Below the pieces are notes generated by a model, which worked only from the letters and a program-made list of their open reading frames with translations, searched no databases and had not been told where the DNA came from. Positions 11,025 through 22,417 of a stretch of 64,000 bases of DNA are shown piece by piece; position 1 is the stretch's first letter; every line of letters begins with the position of its first letter. Made by a program: the position numbers and the translations under genes. Source of the stretch: Botryotinia globosa (Eukaryota > Ascomycota > Leotiomycetes > Helotiales > Sclerotiniaceae); NCBI GenBank assembly GCA_014898425.1, contig RCSZ01000015.1, positions 1,364,001-1,428,000 on the forward strand. Direction: 5' to 3'.

Positions 11025-13748
11025 CTAAAAGTCCCCCGTCCCTCTAACCCTATTAATCGCGCCCAAAAATCCCTTCGCCCAACTAAACCTCCCTGGGTCA
11101 ACTCCAATAACATCCTTCGCCTCCTCACCCCTATCATCTCTCCAAATCCCATCACTCTTCCCCACCTCCCCATACAGATGCGTATTTTGGTTTCTCCTCA
11201 AACCATCAATCCATCCTTTACAGACCATCGCGCTATCAATCATGACATTAATTTCCTGACTATGAAACCAACTTTGTGTGTCTTGATTTCCATTGCCTTG
11301 AATACCGATGTGTTCATCTACGATCATTACTTTGATATGGCAATCGCGAAGCTTCTTTTTGGCTACTAATGGGGTGGTTTGGTCTTTACCCACGTAGAAA
11401 AAGTAGTGGAGATGCTGTTTTCCAGCATCGGAGAGTGTGGTGTACATTTTATGGGCGATCATTTCGTTGGTGCCGCCTTGCATTGGGAGGAGTTCACCCT
11501 AGGGTCATTGATTAGAAACATTCCATGAAGTGGTTGAGGAACGTGGGTGTATAAGACTTACAGTATCATTATATCCAAGACAAATATAGCAATAAACATC
11601 AATGCCCCTCTCACAAGCATTGATAATTTCCGGAACCAAAGGCTCTGCATTGAGTGTTGGACTCTGGATAAACACGTTCTTGGTAGCATTTCTCAATGCA
11701 GAAAGCCAAACCTCATTTTGAGGATTATACACAGAACTATGATTTGGGGATCCATATGGTTCACGACAAACCATAGCAATGGGGAATGGTTCATGAACTG
11801 GATGAGGAATGTAAGGAGTAATCTCCTCCTGTGGTGCACAATCCGGTGCATTTCCTTTGAAGCCTGGGTTTTTAGTGTGGTTGAGATGACGAGTGACAGC
11901 TTCAACTCTGGTTTCTCCATTCTTGGGAGATACGGCAGTTTGGACTCGGGCTACTTCGCCGGCGATATCTTCGTCGTAATGAGGGTCATCAGTCGTGTGT
12001 TCTGGGAGAAGATTGCCGGATGGTGAAGGATGTTCAATTTGTGATTGGGGAATCACTTGGGTTCCATTACTCAAAAATTTCCGAGTCTCCATGTCGGGTG
12101 CGTTGACTCCATGTTGAGCAAGAGTGTCATTCTCAGGGACATTTTTCGGGCCATCTCTAATATGAACAACATGCTCAGCATCTCCTGTTGTTGCAATGGC
12201 TCTTGCGTTTTCGGCCATGATTTCTGTAGTTTTGAGATCTTTAACTTCGAATCCAGGATGAGTATTTTGATCGCCATTTAATTGAACCTGTCTGACTTCG
12301 TTGCTAAGCTCTTCTACGTTTTCAGAGTTTCCAACAGGGTGTGTGATACTCTCAGTCGTTGAAGGTCCTGTAGCTACATTGCCGTTGACGGTAGACTCGG
12401 GGTGAACGTAATCAGGCTGATTTGAAGCTCGGGGCTCATATGAGTAGGCTGATTGTGCCTGCATTCTTTCTGGGTGTACCACAGCCGAGTGGCCTCTGAT
12501 TGCTCCATTTTGATCGAAAATTCCATTGTGACCTTTGTTCTCAAATGATCTCAGCCCACCCTGCACCGCAGGGGAATTATGACTGGGCAATGGCGGCTCA
12601 AACTTCTTATGCCAAGAAATCAAAGCCATGTCGTACAGCGAATCAACAATTGGTCCTTCCAAATGTGTCATCATCTCCATGTTGTCGTTATCCTGAATAT
12701 TGTTGCTTTGGAGGACAGCAAATTTTCTATCCACAACCATGTATTTGCAGTGGAATGTTCCAAGCATAGGCCTGTGGTAGTTCATAACCTGGAGGTCGAT
12801 ATTTGGAATATCTTCTGCAGCAGGAAGAGCAACAGCTTTTCCCAAATACTCCTTCTCCGGAACGAAGTAATGATTGTCAAGCAATTGTTTTGCACTTCCT
12901 CTATCATATTGTAGTTTGAATACGATTCTCTCACCTCTCTCACCAGCTCTTCTAGAAAGCTCCCTCATGGCATTTGTAATGTATTTCGAGGCAACCGAAT
13001 TCTGCCAATAATTTGTTGCTAAGATAACTTCTTTCTCGGCTCGGACAATTAGATTTGACATGTGTCGCATGATATCCGGTACTCTTAAGAGTTTTTTCTC
13101 GTTAGAGTTTTTCTTTTCAAAGGGGGAGGATCATCCGATATAATTTGGAGAAGAGTGAGTGATACATACACTGAAATAACACTCAACGGCATAACTCCAG
13201 AACTTCCCATCAATGGCGGACTAACCATACAATTGCTCACGCTATTGTCCAGAGTACATAGCGCATCGTGATACATCTGCCAATTATTAACAGCCATCTC
13301 TCATAATCAGATAAAGACCTCTTACCTTTAAAAAAAGATCACTTGGCTGAGATGACCCCCAATTTCCACACTCCAACGCTCTCTGCAAATCTTCCGGTGT
13401 AATTGTATCGCGATGTCTCCTAGCCTCATTCTTACTCTCCTTCTCACCTGCCGCATGGCCTCCGTACAATTGCTTCCATGCATCACCTGGTGCCATGGTG
13501 GGATCCTTTGCGAGTAATGAGGAGACCGTCTCCTGGCTCGTACAGAGCTCGTAAACTTTATCTGATATCATGGCTCCTGGTTTTCTTTCTGGTTCTTTCT
13601 CTTCGGAATGTGCAGTATGTTCAATCGATTGTTTATCCTTTGGTATCAATTCTCGCTGTCGTTGAATTGTTAAAGCGCTGTACGGAAATATCACAAAAAG
13701 TTGTATAAATAAAGTTACAATGGCTTCGAGATTTTGATAGAATGTCAT
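11025..13748 (-). CDS. Phospholipase D-superfamily protein with two HKD motifs (four exons)
   Basis: Exons on the minus strand: 13748-13326, 13276-13170, 13083-11562, 11498-11025 (841 residues). Introns are 49, 86 and 63 nt with GTAAGA, GTATGT and GTAAGT donors; frames join cleanly (e.g. ...LSVISV|VPDIMRH). HKD motif 1 is HCKYMVVD at about residue 288, followed by SNN; motif 2 is HIKVMIVD at about 738, followed by GNGN. Both active-site His/Lys/Asp sets are intact, so phosphatidyl transfer or phosphodiesterase activity is expected. Between the motifs is a ~300-residue polar linker. The first 40 residues contain a hydrophobic segment (VTLFIQLFVIFPY) that may anchor it in a membrane. It resembles the PLD-like phosphatidyltransferase class more than the PX/PH-containing PLD1. 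The substrate is unknown. Confidence 0.88.
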
Positions 13749-14192
13749 GGTGAAGCGAAAAAAGACAAGAGAAGAGGGGGATAAATCAATAGTTATTATA
13801 TTGTCAATTAAGAAAAATGTTACTTAGAGCGACGTCGGAATAAATATTTAGTAACTTTTACTGATGGATTCGTACCTACTCTTCCTCTTTCCACGCGTTT
13901 TTACCTGTTTTTGATATAACGTCGCATTCGGATTCGATGAATTTGGATGATTGGAGGGGCTCGGAAGGGTTATGACGCTGAAAATACCAGGATAGCAATC
14001 AAGCTTTTGCCAAGTTATGTTTAAAATCTTGGCAACGTATGAATTCGTCGATTTTAAGGCTGATTTGATATAAATAACTGGTGAAGGGAGTGGAAGAGAG
14101 GGAAGGAAAAAAAGGTGGTATGCCGCAAATTGTAGGCAATATCTGCCAAAGAGAGGATTCTTGATAAATATTCCACCATACATACATCTTTG

Positions 14193-14421
14193 ATATATAT
14201 GTATGTATGTGTGTGTGTATGTGTGTATGTGTGTATGTGTGTATGTGTGTATGTGTGTATGTGTGTATGTGTGTATGTGTGTATGTGTGTATGTGTGTAT
14301 GTGTGTATGTGTGTATGTGTGTATGTGTGTATGTGTGTATGTGTGTATGTATATATGTATGTGTGTATGTGTGTATGTATATATGTATGTATGTATGTAT
14401 ATATATATGTATATATGTGTG

Positions 14422-14464
<43 letters not shown>

Positions 14465-14487
14465 GTGTGTATATATATGTATATAGC
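14193..14487. repeat. Microsatellite: (TATGTGTG)n grading into (TATG)n and (TA)n
   Basis: Almost 300 bp of alternating purine-pyrimidine DNA. The first ~150 bp is an 8-bp TATGTGTG unit repeated about 18 times; the rest is TATG, TGTG and TA runs, including about 24 bp of pure TA near 14429-14455. The long open frames read through it are periodic ([10 protein letters not shown]) and not genes. Confidence 0.97.
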
Positions 14488-14703
14488 AGATGTAGATTGT
14501 TTCTGCTACGTAGTATTCAAGGTAATTCAATTCAACAAATGACGTCGGAGGTTCGGATAACATTGCCGAGTGTCTCTTCTCGGAAATGTACGCTGCCCAG
14601 GTGTACCTCGAATATTTGACTATGCAGCACTAGCCACAAACAACACAGCCACAAATATCACAGCCACATCTCGAGTCTGGGCTGCCTGCACCCCGGCCTC
14701 CAG

Positions 14704-14719
14704 CTAGGTACCTAGGTAG
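14704..14719. promoter_or_regulatory. TAGGTACCTA-type palindromic motif
   Basis: CTAGGTACCTAGGTAG is a near-perfect palindrome 65 bp upstream of the XAP5 start. Related TAGGTA/TACCTA clusters occur upstream of several other genes here, which suggests a common promoter element. The factor is unknown. Confidence 0.4.
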
Positions 14720-14784
14720 CATTTTCTCAAGATCCAGACCGTCTCAGATTCTTCCCTCACAATATAATTTACATCGCCAAAAAC

Positions 14785-16086
14785 ATGTCGTCCAATCCAC
14801 CCTCCGAACCTCCATCGCGAACCACAACGCCAAACCCACAGTCGCGCTTCACATCGCAATCGAAAACCGTTGAAGATGTTCTCAGTACGCAAACCGTGGG
14901 ATTGGTCAAGCTGTCTGATTTTCGCAAACGCAGAGCGGAGGCGGTAGAGATGAAGGAGAGGGATGCGCACGAGATTGGAAGCGGAAGGAGTGGAGCTAGT
15001 ACACCTGTGGGCGACGGGTGAGTTTATTTCGATTTCTTTCGCGTTTGGGTTTAAGGGAGAGGAAGATTGAGAAGCGCGTGATGAATCGCACGCTTCGAAT
15101 ATTGCGAGTAGGACTAATAGCATTAGTACAGTGCCTCCACACCCACCGATCATCAATCTGGTCCCCTGAAGAAAAAGAAGAAGAAGGCGGGAACACCCAA
15201 ATTATCATTCGGAGTCGATGACGAAGAAGGAGGAGAAAATACCGAGTCTGAGCCTTCACGATCCGCAACTCCAGATATCCCAAACAAGAAGAAGAAAATA
15301 GGCGTCAATTCTAGCGTTTCGTTCGTCCCCAAAACGCTGACTAAATCTGCATTGTTGAAAGAAGCGCAAACGCGAGAATCGTTACGGAAAGAGTTTCTGG
15401 CAATTCAAGAAGCGGTCAAGGCGACAGAGATTGCGATTCCGTTTGTGTTTTATGATGGGACAAATATACCGGGTGGAGTAGCGAGGGTGAAAAAAGGAGA
15501 TTTTATTTGGGTTTTCTTGGATAGGAGTAGGAAAGTTGGAGCCGAGCTAGGGGTTGGAGAGAAGGCGAACAGCAATAGAGAGTGGGCGAGAGTCGGTGTA
15601 GATGATTTGATGTTGGTTAGAGGGGGTTTGATTATTCCTCACGTAAGTTGTCTTGCCCTTGCTTTGAATTTTCGGATACGTATTGGATATAATGCTCACT
15701 ATATTGGTTTCTAGCACTACGATTTCTACTACTTTATCATAAACCATACCCTTGGACCCAACAGCCAAGTCCTCTTCCCTCATAGTTCTTCACCGCCTCC
15801 TAGCGCCTCAATAACCCCTCTCGACACCGATTCCCCTATTCCAGAATCCTACAATCCACTTTCACGTCCTTCTGCTTCCAGTGGCATCAAAACCCCCACA
15901 ACGAAAGTCGAAGATTTAGAGGGATTTGGCGATGACCCAACTTTTACAAAAGTAGTGGATCGCAGATGGTATGAGAGGAATAAACATATCTATCCAGCGA
16001 GCGTATGGCAAGAATTTAATCCTGAGAAGGACTACCAGACCGAAGTTAAGAGGGATGCTGGCGGAAATGCCTTCTTCTTTTCTTAA
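14785..16086 (+). CDS. XAP5/FAM50-family nuclear protein
   Basis: Three exons (14785-15017, 15132-15642, 15715-16086; 371 residues). Introns are 114 nt (GTGAGT) and 72 nt (GTAAGT). The C-terminal half has the XAP5 block: IPFVFYDGTNIPGG, VKKGDFIWVFL, ARVGVDDLMLVRGGLIIPH joined by splicing to HYDFYYFIINHTLGP, then VVDRRWYERNKHIYPASVWQ and FNPEKDY close to the stop. A Lys-run (GPLKKKKKKAG) in the first third may be a nuclear localisation signal. Family members (human FAM50A, plant XCT) are spliceosome- or chromatin-associated, so a role in pre-mRNA processing is inferred. A Ser/Pro-rich insert after the HYDFYYF block is the main departure from animal members. Confidence 0.93.
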
Positions 16087-16436
16087 GAAAATGCTCTGTG
16101 TCCTGGTGGTATAAATTGGAAGTGCGGAGGCCTATCGAAATTGTGTAATTGTAGCGAGACCTGGAGCGCTTTGGATGAACAAATCGAATGATAGATGGAC
16201 GGATAGACTTGGAAGCCTTAAAACAGGAAGGAATATGAAACCTGGATAGAAACGAAGAATTAGCTTTCAAAATAACATAATAAAATCAGCGCGAGTTCTT
16301 ACCCTGTTTGTGCAAAGTTTCCTGCCAATTCCTCCTCTTTTCCCCATTCGCATTGATTCCCCCTTTTCGATTTCTTCGTTGCCTTGTATCCCAATACCAA
16401 AATTCCACTTTCCACTTTCCCCAACCCCTCAACCCC
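16087..16436. other. Convergent 3' flanks of XAP5 and the small membrane-protein gene
   Basis: 350 bp between two stop codons. It is C- and T-rich on the plus strand from about 16310. No gene was seen. Confidence 0.45.
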
Positions 16437-16895
16437 TCAACCCCAAACCCACCACACGCCCCCCACCACCCCCAAAACCGGTATCCACCCAGGCCACAAC
16501 AGCAAAAGCATGAGATTAAACCCGCCCCCTAACATAAACAACGCGAATTCAAACGCTAGACGACGAGCTAAAAGATCGATGTATTTGTATATCGAGAGGA
16601 GGATGGTAAAAGTAGTGGAAGTTGTGGGAGGACCGTTTGATGAAGAGGGATTGTTGGTCGAGGAGGAGGGATATCGATAGGACAGTGAGAGGGTTTTGTA
16701 GAGGGGACGGAAGGTGGGACGGAGGGCTGAAGATGAGGAGGAGGAAGGAGGTGAAGAAGTTGATTTGGATTTAGATGTAGATTTTGAAGTCGAGGAAGAG
16801 GGCGCCAGAGAGGGAGTGAAAGAAAGAGAAGGAGATTTGCGGTGAGCCTCTCCACTCAAGGGAGTTGGTTTTGTGAGTAGTTGGAAGTTGGACAT
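16437..16895 (-). CDS. Small membrane protein of unknown function, 152 residues
   Basis: The start was set at ATG 16895 (MSNFQLLTKP). The frame extends upstream to 17087, but that part looks like 5' leader. The N-terminal half is Ser/Thr/Pro/Lys-rich and low-complexity. The C-terminal ~50 residues are very hydrophobic, with one segment around LARRLAFEFALFMLGGG and another around LMLLLLWPGWIPVLGVVGG, and the protein ends in VWWVWG. This pattern, a disordered cytosolic arm and a C-terminal membrane hairpin, is common in small fungal organelle-membrane proteins. I do not recognise the family. Confidence 0.6.
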   Translation of the reverse strand: MSNFQLLTKPTPLSGEAHRKSPSLSFTPSLAPSSSTSKSTSKSKSTSSPPSSSSSSALRPTFRPLYKTLSLSYRYPSSSTNNPSSSNGPPTTSTTFTILLSIYKYIDLLARRLAFEFALFMLGGGFNLMLLLLWPGWIPVLGVVGGVWWVWG

Positions 16896-18577
16896 TTTGC
16901 CTATGAATCTTCCTCTCTCTTCCTCTTTTTCGTAGCTCTGTATGTTTATATGTATCTTTGGATATATGCACTCGTACAATGGAGAAAACCGTAGACCGCG
17001 GATGAAAAACTTCAACAATGGGATTTGAGGAATTCGATGGTCAGTTGGTATCCTATTTAAGCAAAAAAACGCACAGATCTTTTTCATGTGATGATCCGGG
17101 GGGTTAGCAGTGGGGCTGTCAGGGGTTTCGTTTGGAAGAAGGAGGAAGAATTATGACGTCGTGGGAATTAGGATGGTTTCAGTTCTTTTGGTTTCGATGG
17201 ATTGGTTGAGTTTGTTGATTTAGAGTTGGATTGGGGGAAATGATGGGTGGAGTGTAGATCTAAATCTAGATCTTATGATCGTGAAAAGAGTGTACTCTGT
17301 AGATTCATAAAAGTACTATGAAGGAGATAACGGTTTGAATTGAAGATGGGATGCAGTAATGTGAAATGAAGTCGTAAAATTACGTTATCCCATGAATAAA
17401 GATAGACAAATAAGGCCTATGAATAAGCAAGGATAGAGAAAGATTTTAAAGATTGTATAATTCATTGCAGAACGCTTCAACCCCTAATCAAATATCCACG
17501 AGTAAACTTGGTTTGCTGCAGGCTTTTTTGCAAGCGATGTTTCGATAGGTAAATAGGAGAGAGAAGTGATGTGCATAAAGGGCGGTGCATGCATAGGTAT
17601 GCAGTAGATATATGTCCCAACGCCGTGCCCCATGTAATTGTCAAACCTAAGTTTATCGCGACGGCTCGACTCTTTCTTTCATAAGTGGGGAAAGGTCGTG
17701 CAAAGTGTAGCGCGAAGCAGATAGGTATATTGTCTTGGTCTCGGGAGTAGTTCAGAACTGGAAAGAGTTCCAAGTATTAACGAAGAATGCGAGGGTCAAG
17801 TCAAAAACGAGCTCTCCTTCCATGGAACAATGAGCAATCTGTGTAATACCGATGGTACAGTAAGACAAGCGTGTCTAAGACTCCTTCCCTCCAACCTTGT
17901 ACAAGGGAAGTGTATTTGAGACTCGCCGCATTTTCGATTAGTCGGTAGCTTACAAAAGAAGAAGAGAAGAAGTAAAAAAGTAAGAGATCGTGGACAAGTT
18001 ATAGGGCAGTATTGATTAGTGAGCTGGTTGGTTTGACCTTATTCGAGGCCATATTTCGTACGGGATATTGACTTTAAAATGGCCAGGATGGAGGTCGCAA
18101 TCGACATAAGCGAATAAAAGGAGAGGACCAAGAACATGTGGGGGGATCGATTCGTGGGGGAGATTTCCGGGTAAGAGTGTTAAGTATACAATGAGGTATG
18201 CTTTCGTCTATACAAGTGTCATAGTGGACTTAACAAATAGTATCATGTGAAATCGATATATGAAGCACAAAGATAAGCATGGTGTAGACCTTGTGAAACA
18301 GATTGTATTTTTGTGATCGAATGGGTGCACAAAGCACGCCCGATAGGATTCGTTGTGATAAGTGAAGGTGCGGTATAGCAAAGCCATTATCAGAGTCCAG
18401 TATCCTAGTACGTACCGGCTGCTTAGAAGGGTAAGAATGTAAAATACGCGCTTCAAAATGGCCCAATATGCACCAAAACATACTTACTTTCGGAATTAAT
18501 AGACATTATGGTGTGATCTCTAGTCCTGTCTTGGAGCCACAAAGCCTCGAATCTGAGTGCCGGCCAAGTATTCGTAA
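16896..18577. other. Intergenic, small membrane-protein gene to TTC1-like gene
   Basis: 1.7 kb upstream of the membrane-protein gene and 3' of the TTC1-like gene. A 98-codon minus-strand frame (17477-17773) has no recognisable features and is probably chance. I see no repeat. Confidence 0.45.
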
Positions 18578-19669
18578 TCATGAATCCCCTCCTTGATTAA
18601 AATTCATGCTATACCCACCAGTCTTCTCATCTTTGACCATTTGGAAATTATCGGTGGATAATCCAAATGGCTTCAGTATGCCATTTCCGAGCTATATAAT
18701 TACATTCCCAATCGTAAGCTTTTATGAAAGAAAAAAATAGGACTTACGAGAATCAATCAAACTAACCTGCTTTAACTTCCCCATCATCTCGCCCATTTCT
18801 CTGTCTTGGGCTGCTTTACTTTTGGGTGGTAGAACGCGAAGTTGTGTCTCAACTGTTTTGCGGTCGATGGCGGAGAGGTTGGTAAACGTTGAAAGGAGTT
18901 TGTAATCTAGATTGCGGGGTGTAATATGTTAGACTGAGACTCCGAGCGCCAGCATGAGACATGACATTGCCAATGAAGGAAAGAGAGGAACAACTGTACC
19001 TTCCACGGCGCCAGCTAAAGTAGACCATCCGTCCTGTTCACTCCTAGCCCTCGCCCTTCTCATCAAAGCTTTTGCTCTTATTCTCTCAATGTCCTTTGCT
19101 CGACTCTCTTTCGCATCATCAATATTCTTTCCTCTGGTATCCTCCGCTTTTGCAGCTCCCTCACTGATGATTTCCTCATCTGCATCTTCCTCTTCTTTCA
19201 CCTCCTCTTTTCCTACTTCGTCGTCCTCATCTTTTTTCTTATCCGTCACCTCGTCTTTCTGTAACTTCTCGAGTCCATCTAAAGCTTCCGAACTTGCTTT
19301 GGCAGCTTCCTTCCACGCCTCTAATTTCAAATGACAAGCCGCTACATTACTCTTCAATACCGCTCTCTCATATTCTAAATATCTCGGACACGTAGATAAT
19401 GCGCTTTCATATGTATCGATAGCTTCTTTGTATGATTTCTGTGAAAATAGAGTATTGGCGGCGGCTTTTAATGTGTTAGATTCGGCGAGAAGTGACTATC
19501 ATTAACGTCATTAGCAATAAGTAAATAGAATGCAGTTGCGCATCGCAAAATGGTATGGAAGACGCACAGCTTCTTCTTCTGAAGAGAACCTTAGGATTTC
19601 TTCAGCCTCCGCTGGTTCGGCATCAGCATCGCGAGGTTTGCGCTGAAACTTCTCGGTACGTGTCGTCAT
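18578..19669 (-). CDS. TTC1-like tetratricopeptide-repeat protein
   Basis: Four exons on the minus strand (19669-19568, 19495-19000, 18906-18767, 18691-18578; 283 residues) with introns of 72, 93 and 75 nt. TPR-like helices run from [29 protein letters not shown] through [20 protein letters not shown] to [12 protein letters not shown]. An acidic Lys/Glu insert (about residues 105-150) separates the second and third repeats. The tail [16 protein letters not shown]...[14 protein letters not shown] is the conserved C-terminus of TTC1, which makes the family call firm. TTC1 proteins bind Hsp70/Hsp90 and G-protein subunits; the role here is inferred. The gene is head-to-head with the HAD phosphatase, 199 bp between starts. 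Confidence 0.9.
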
Positions 19670-19868
19670 GGTGAATGAATGATTTTGGGCTGTATTCTGT
19701 AAGGTCTGCTGGCGTGGAGCATGTATGAACGGAAATAAGGTTAATACCGCATCGGCCGCACTGACCGCGTGTGATATTAACCCCGCCAAACATCTTAACC
19801 CCCACACTTCACTCACGCCAGCATTTTAGACTCTATTGACATCAGAGCTATAGTATAGAACCGCAAAT
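19670..19868. promoter_or_regulatory. Compact bidirectional promoter, TTC1-like / HAD phosphatase
   Basis: Only 199 bp lie between the two start codons, so the core promoters must overlap. The interval is relatively GC-rich in its middle (CATCGGCCGCACTGACCGCG, around 19750). Confidence 0.55.
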
Positions 19869-20787
19869 ATGGCACCTCGAACAGAGTATGTTTCTACACC
19901 GAAATTTTATTTCTCACTCAGTTGAATCCCTCAACTGCAAAAACTCCAGCTAACATCATACCAGCTTTCCCCCGATCCGAGCATGTCTCTTCGACATGGA
20001 CGGACTCCTTCTCGATTCCGAAGACAAGTACTCTATTGTTACCAACACCCTCCTCGAAAAATATAACAGGCCACCACTTCCCTGGTCCATCAAAGCACAA
20101 TTACAAGGTCGACCGGCAGCTTCTGCTAGCGAAATTTTCTTTGGCTGGGCCAACCTCCCGATTTCCCGTGAACAATACATCGAAGAACAAGAATCCCTCA
20201 AGCGAGAATTATTTAAGACCTGCATGCCGTTACCTGGTGTAACGAAACTCTTAGAAGAGCTAAAACGTGCAAGGTCAAGAGCAAAGGAAGGAGAGAAGGA
20301 AAGGAAGCTACACATTGCCCTAGCGACGAGTAGTCATAAGGAGATGTACGATGCCAAAACTACGAATCATGTAACACTTTTCGAAGTCTTTCCTCCACAT
20401 CGAAAAGTCCTAGGTGATGATCCACGAATCGGACCTGGACGTGGCAAACCTGCTCCAGACATTTATCGACTAGCATTGGACACTATAAATCAGAGTTTGG
20501 AAGAAGGAGAGGAGCCCGTGAAAGCGGAAGAATGTCTAGTATTTGAGGACTCTGTGCCAGGTGTAGAAAGTGGGAGGAGAGCAGGAATGAGAGTAGTGTG
20601 GTGTCCGCACCCGGAGTTAAAGAATGAGTTTGTAGGGAGAGAAGGAGAAGTTCTTGCAGGATCGACGGGAGAAGGAGGAAACTTGAAAGAAGATGGTGTT
20701 GTTGGTACTGTGGGAGATGGATGGGGTGATTACTTGGAGACCTTAGAGAACTTCCCCCATGAAAAATATGGGATCTTGGTGGACTAG
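19869..20787 (+). CDS. HAD-superfamily phosphatase, HDHD1/GS1-like
   Basis: Two exons: a 17-nt first exon (19869-19885), a 79-nt intron (GTATGT donor, CCAG acceptor) and 19965-20787; 279 residues. Without the tiny exon the protein would begin inside motif I. With it the N-terminus reads MAPRTDFPPIRACLFDMDG, so the nucleophile D16 and acid D18 fall in LFDMDGLLLDSED. Motif II is ALATSS, motif III the Lys in GRGKPAPD, motif IV VFEDSVPGV. Relatives are GS1/HDHD1 pseudouridine-5'-phosphatase and yeast DL-glycerol-3-phosphatase or 2-deoxyglucose-6-phosphatase; the sequence does not pick the substrate. There is an extra Gly/Glu-rich insert near the C-terminus (about residues 225-255). Confidence 0.9.
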
Positions 20788-22417
20788 AAGAGAGATACTG
20801 AGACTTGCACATAGATGCTTCACGATAGAACGTACGAAGTCGATAGACTTTTGATGAAGAGTATAGAGTTATAAGATACCTTGCCAGTTAGCCCTGTATA
20901 ATCTACTATAATGAAACTTCTCAAGCATGGAACTACCATGTGTAAAAAATTTGCACAGAAAACGGTTCGGTGATCGGTCGTTGGGCGATCGGTTGTGTGG
21001 TTTCTCCTGCATGAATCGAATCCCGCTCATCTTGAGGAAATGGCGTGAGAGCAGTACTGCAGTATTCATTAGGATCCAAGAAATATTGACTCGTCTAAAC
21101 GAATAACGCGAAGTGAAGAGAGATAATGAATAGATCAGAGGTCGTCATCATTCATTCAACTCGGTAAGCTTAGCTTCACTGCATTTATAGGATGTTTTGG
21201 CAAGTCATTATGAATATTCAAGTCAATTAACACCATTCAATTCTTCAGAGTCACCTTCATCAATTCACGTATCACGATTCCAAGTTTGCACATCACAATG
21301 GTGAGACTCCATACTCTCATTAAGGATTGAAGCCCTCAAAGGGTCGCAGACAAAAGGAAGTAAAGCTAGAATACAGAAAAGTCATCCATTGCAAGCAATT
21401 GGAACAACGATCTGGAACAACGATCCAAAGAAAGAAAACTAAATACAGAGAAAGGGCACAAATGCAATGTCTCATGAATGAAAAGCCATGATAACTAGAA
21501 AGAAAATTGAAAACCCCGCTGAAGAACCATAAAGAACGCTTTCAAGGGTATCTTTCCCAACTCCATCGCGATGACTTATATCCTAGAAGAAACTGAGTTA
21601 AGACCGTCAACACCTTGCAATGTAATGCCCGTGATTGTAGAACCATGCCAGTACCAGAAAAAAGTGTTGTAAATGTCGTGAATGCTATGCGAATGTGAAT
21701 TGCTGTAAAATGCCCTGGGTATCGTTTTCCGAAAACTCCGCTGTGTGAGTGATGCTGAATGTATTTAAGCTGCAGTGTATCCTTTCGATTTGCATTTGGA
21801 AATAAGAAGAAAAGCTTTGGAAGAGACGTCGATGAGTTGATTGACACTGGAACTCAGTAAGTCCAAATGTCGAATGAAATCATGCAAGACGGTAGAGTGG
21901 GTGGCACAATACAGACGAATGATATCTCTTTTGCGAGAAGTAAATTTTTCGCTACTAGAGCTCATATGATACTGACATCAGTGAGTATTGCGTAAGTCGG
22001 AGGTAGAGAGCAAGGGAAATGCATGTATGGTGTCAATCAAGTCAATATCTGAACCCAGAGAGTCAAGTTACCGCAATGATAACCTGCAAGAAGCAGGACT
22101 AACGAAAATAAGTGTATGTATGGCGCTTTTGTTGTATGCACAATGACCCATTATACGTCGAACGCTTTGATAATATCGAGCCGAGGTGAAATGCAGCCAG
22201 TAAATCGGAAGATGAAAAGCAAGAAATAAAAGGAAAGCGTTGAGAGTAGTGCAAACCCGCTCTGAAAAGAAGCCATCTGAATAAGTTACTGTCTGTGATA
22301 GACAGTGAGAATCCAGAGGACAATTGGAGAAATCAAAAGGTTGATGAATGAACAGATCAAATTCCAGCTAAAGACCGGTCGATAACTGAAAACTGAACCT
22401 TGAATCTATTGCGAGCT
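20788..22417. other. Convergent 3' flanks, HAD phosphatase and unknown 688-residue gene
   Basis: 1.6 kb without a credible gene. Several minus-strand frames of 66-101 codons (20869-21069, 21542-21847, 21765-21965, 22099-22323) lack any motif. It may be a long 3' untranslated region of the minus-strand gene. Confidence 0.45.

Larger units (their letters stand above)
13749..14784. other. Divergent upstream region of the PLD-type and XAP5 genes
   Basis: About 1 kb between two divergent starts. It contains the microsatellite (14193-14487), a run of CAGCCACA-type near-repeats at about 14628-14670, and a TAGGTACCTA-type palindrome at 14704-14719, 65 bp before the XAP5 start. Confidence 0.5.

Noticed and set aside
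14190..14619. Several open frames of 98-169 codons through the microsatellite, on both strands
   Set aside because: They translate to periodic [10 protein letters not shown] or [10 protein letters not shown] strings produced by the repeat itself.
17477..17773. 98-codon minus-strand frame
   Set aside because: No motif or splice partner; composition looks random.
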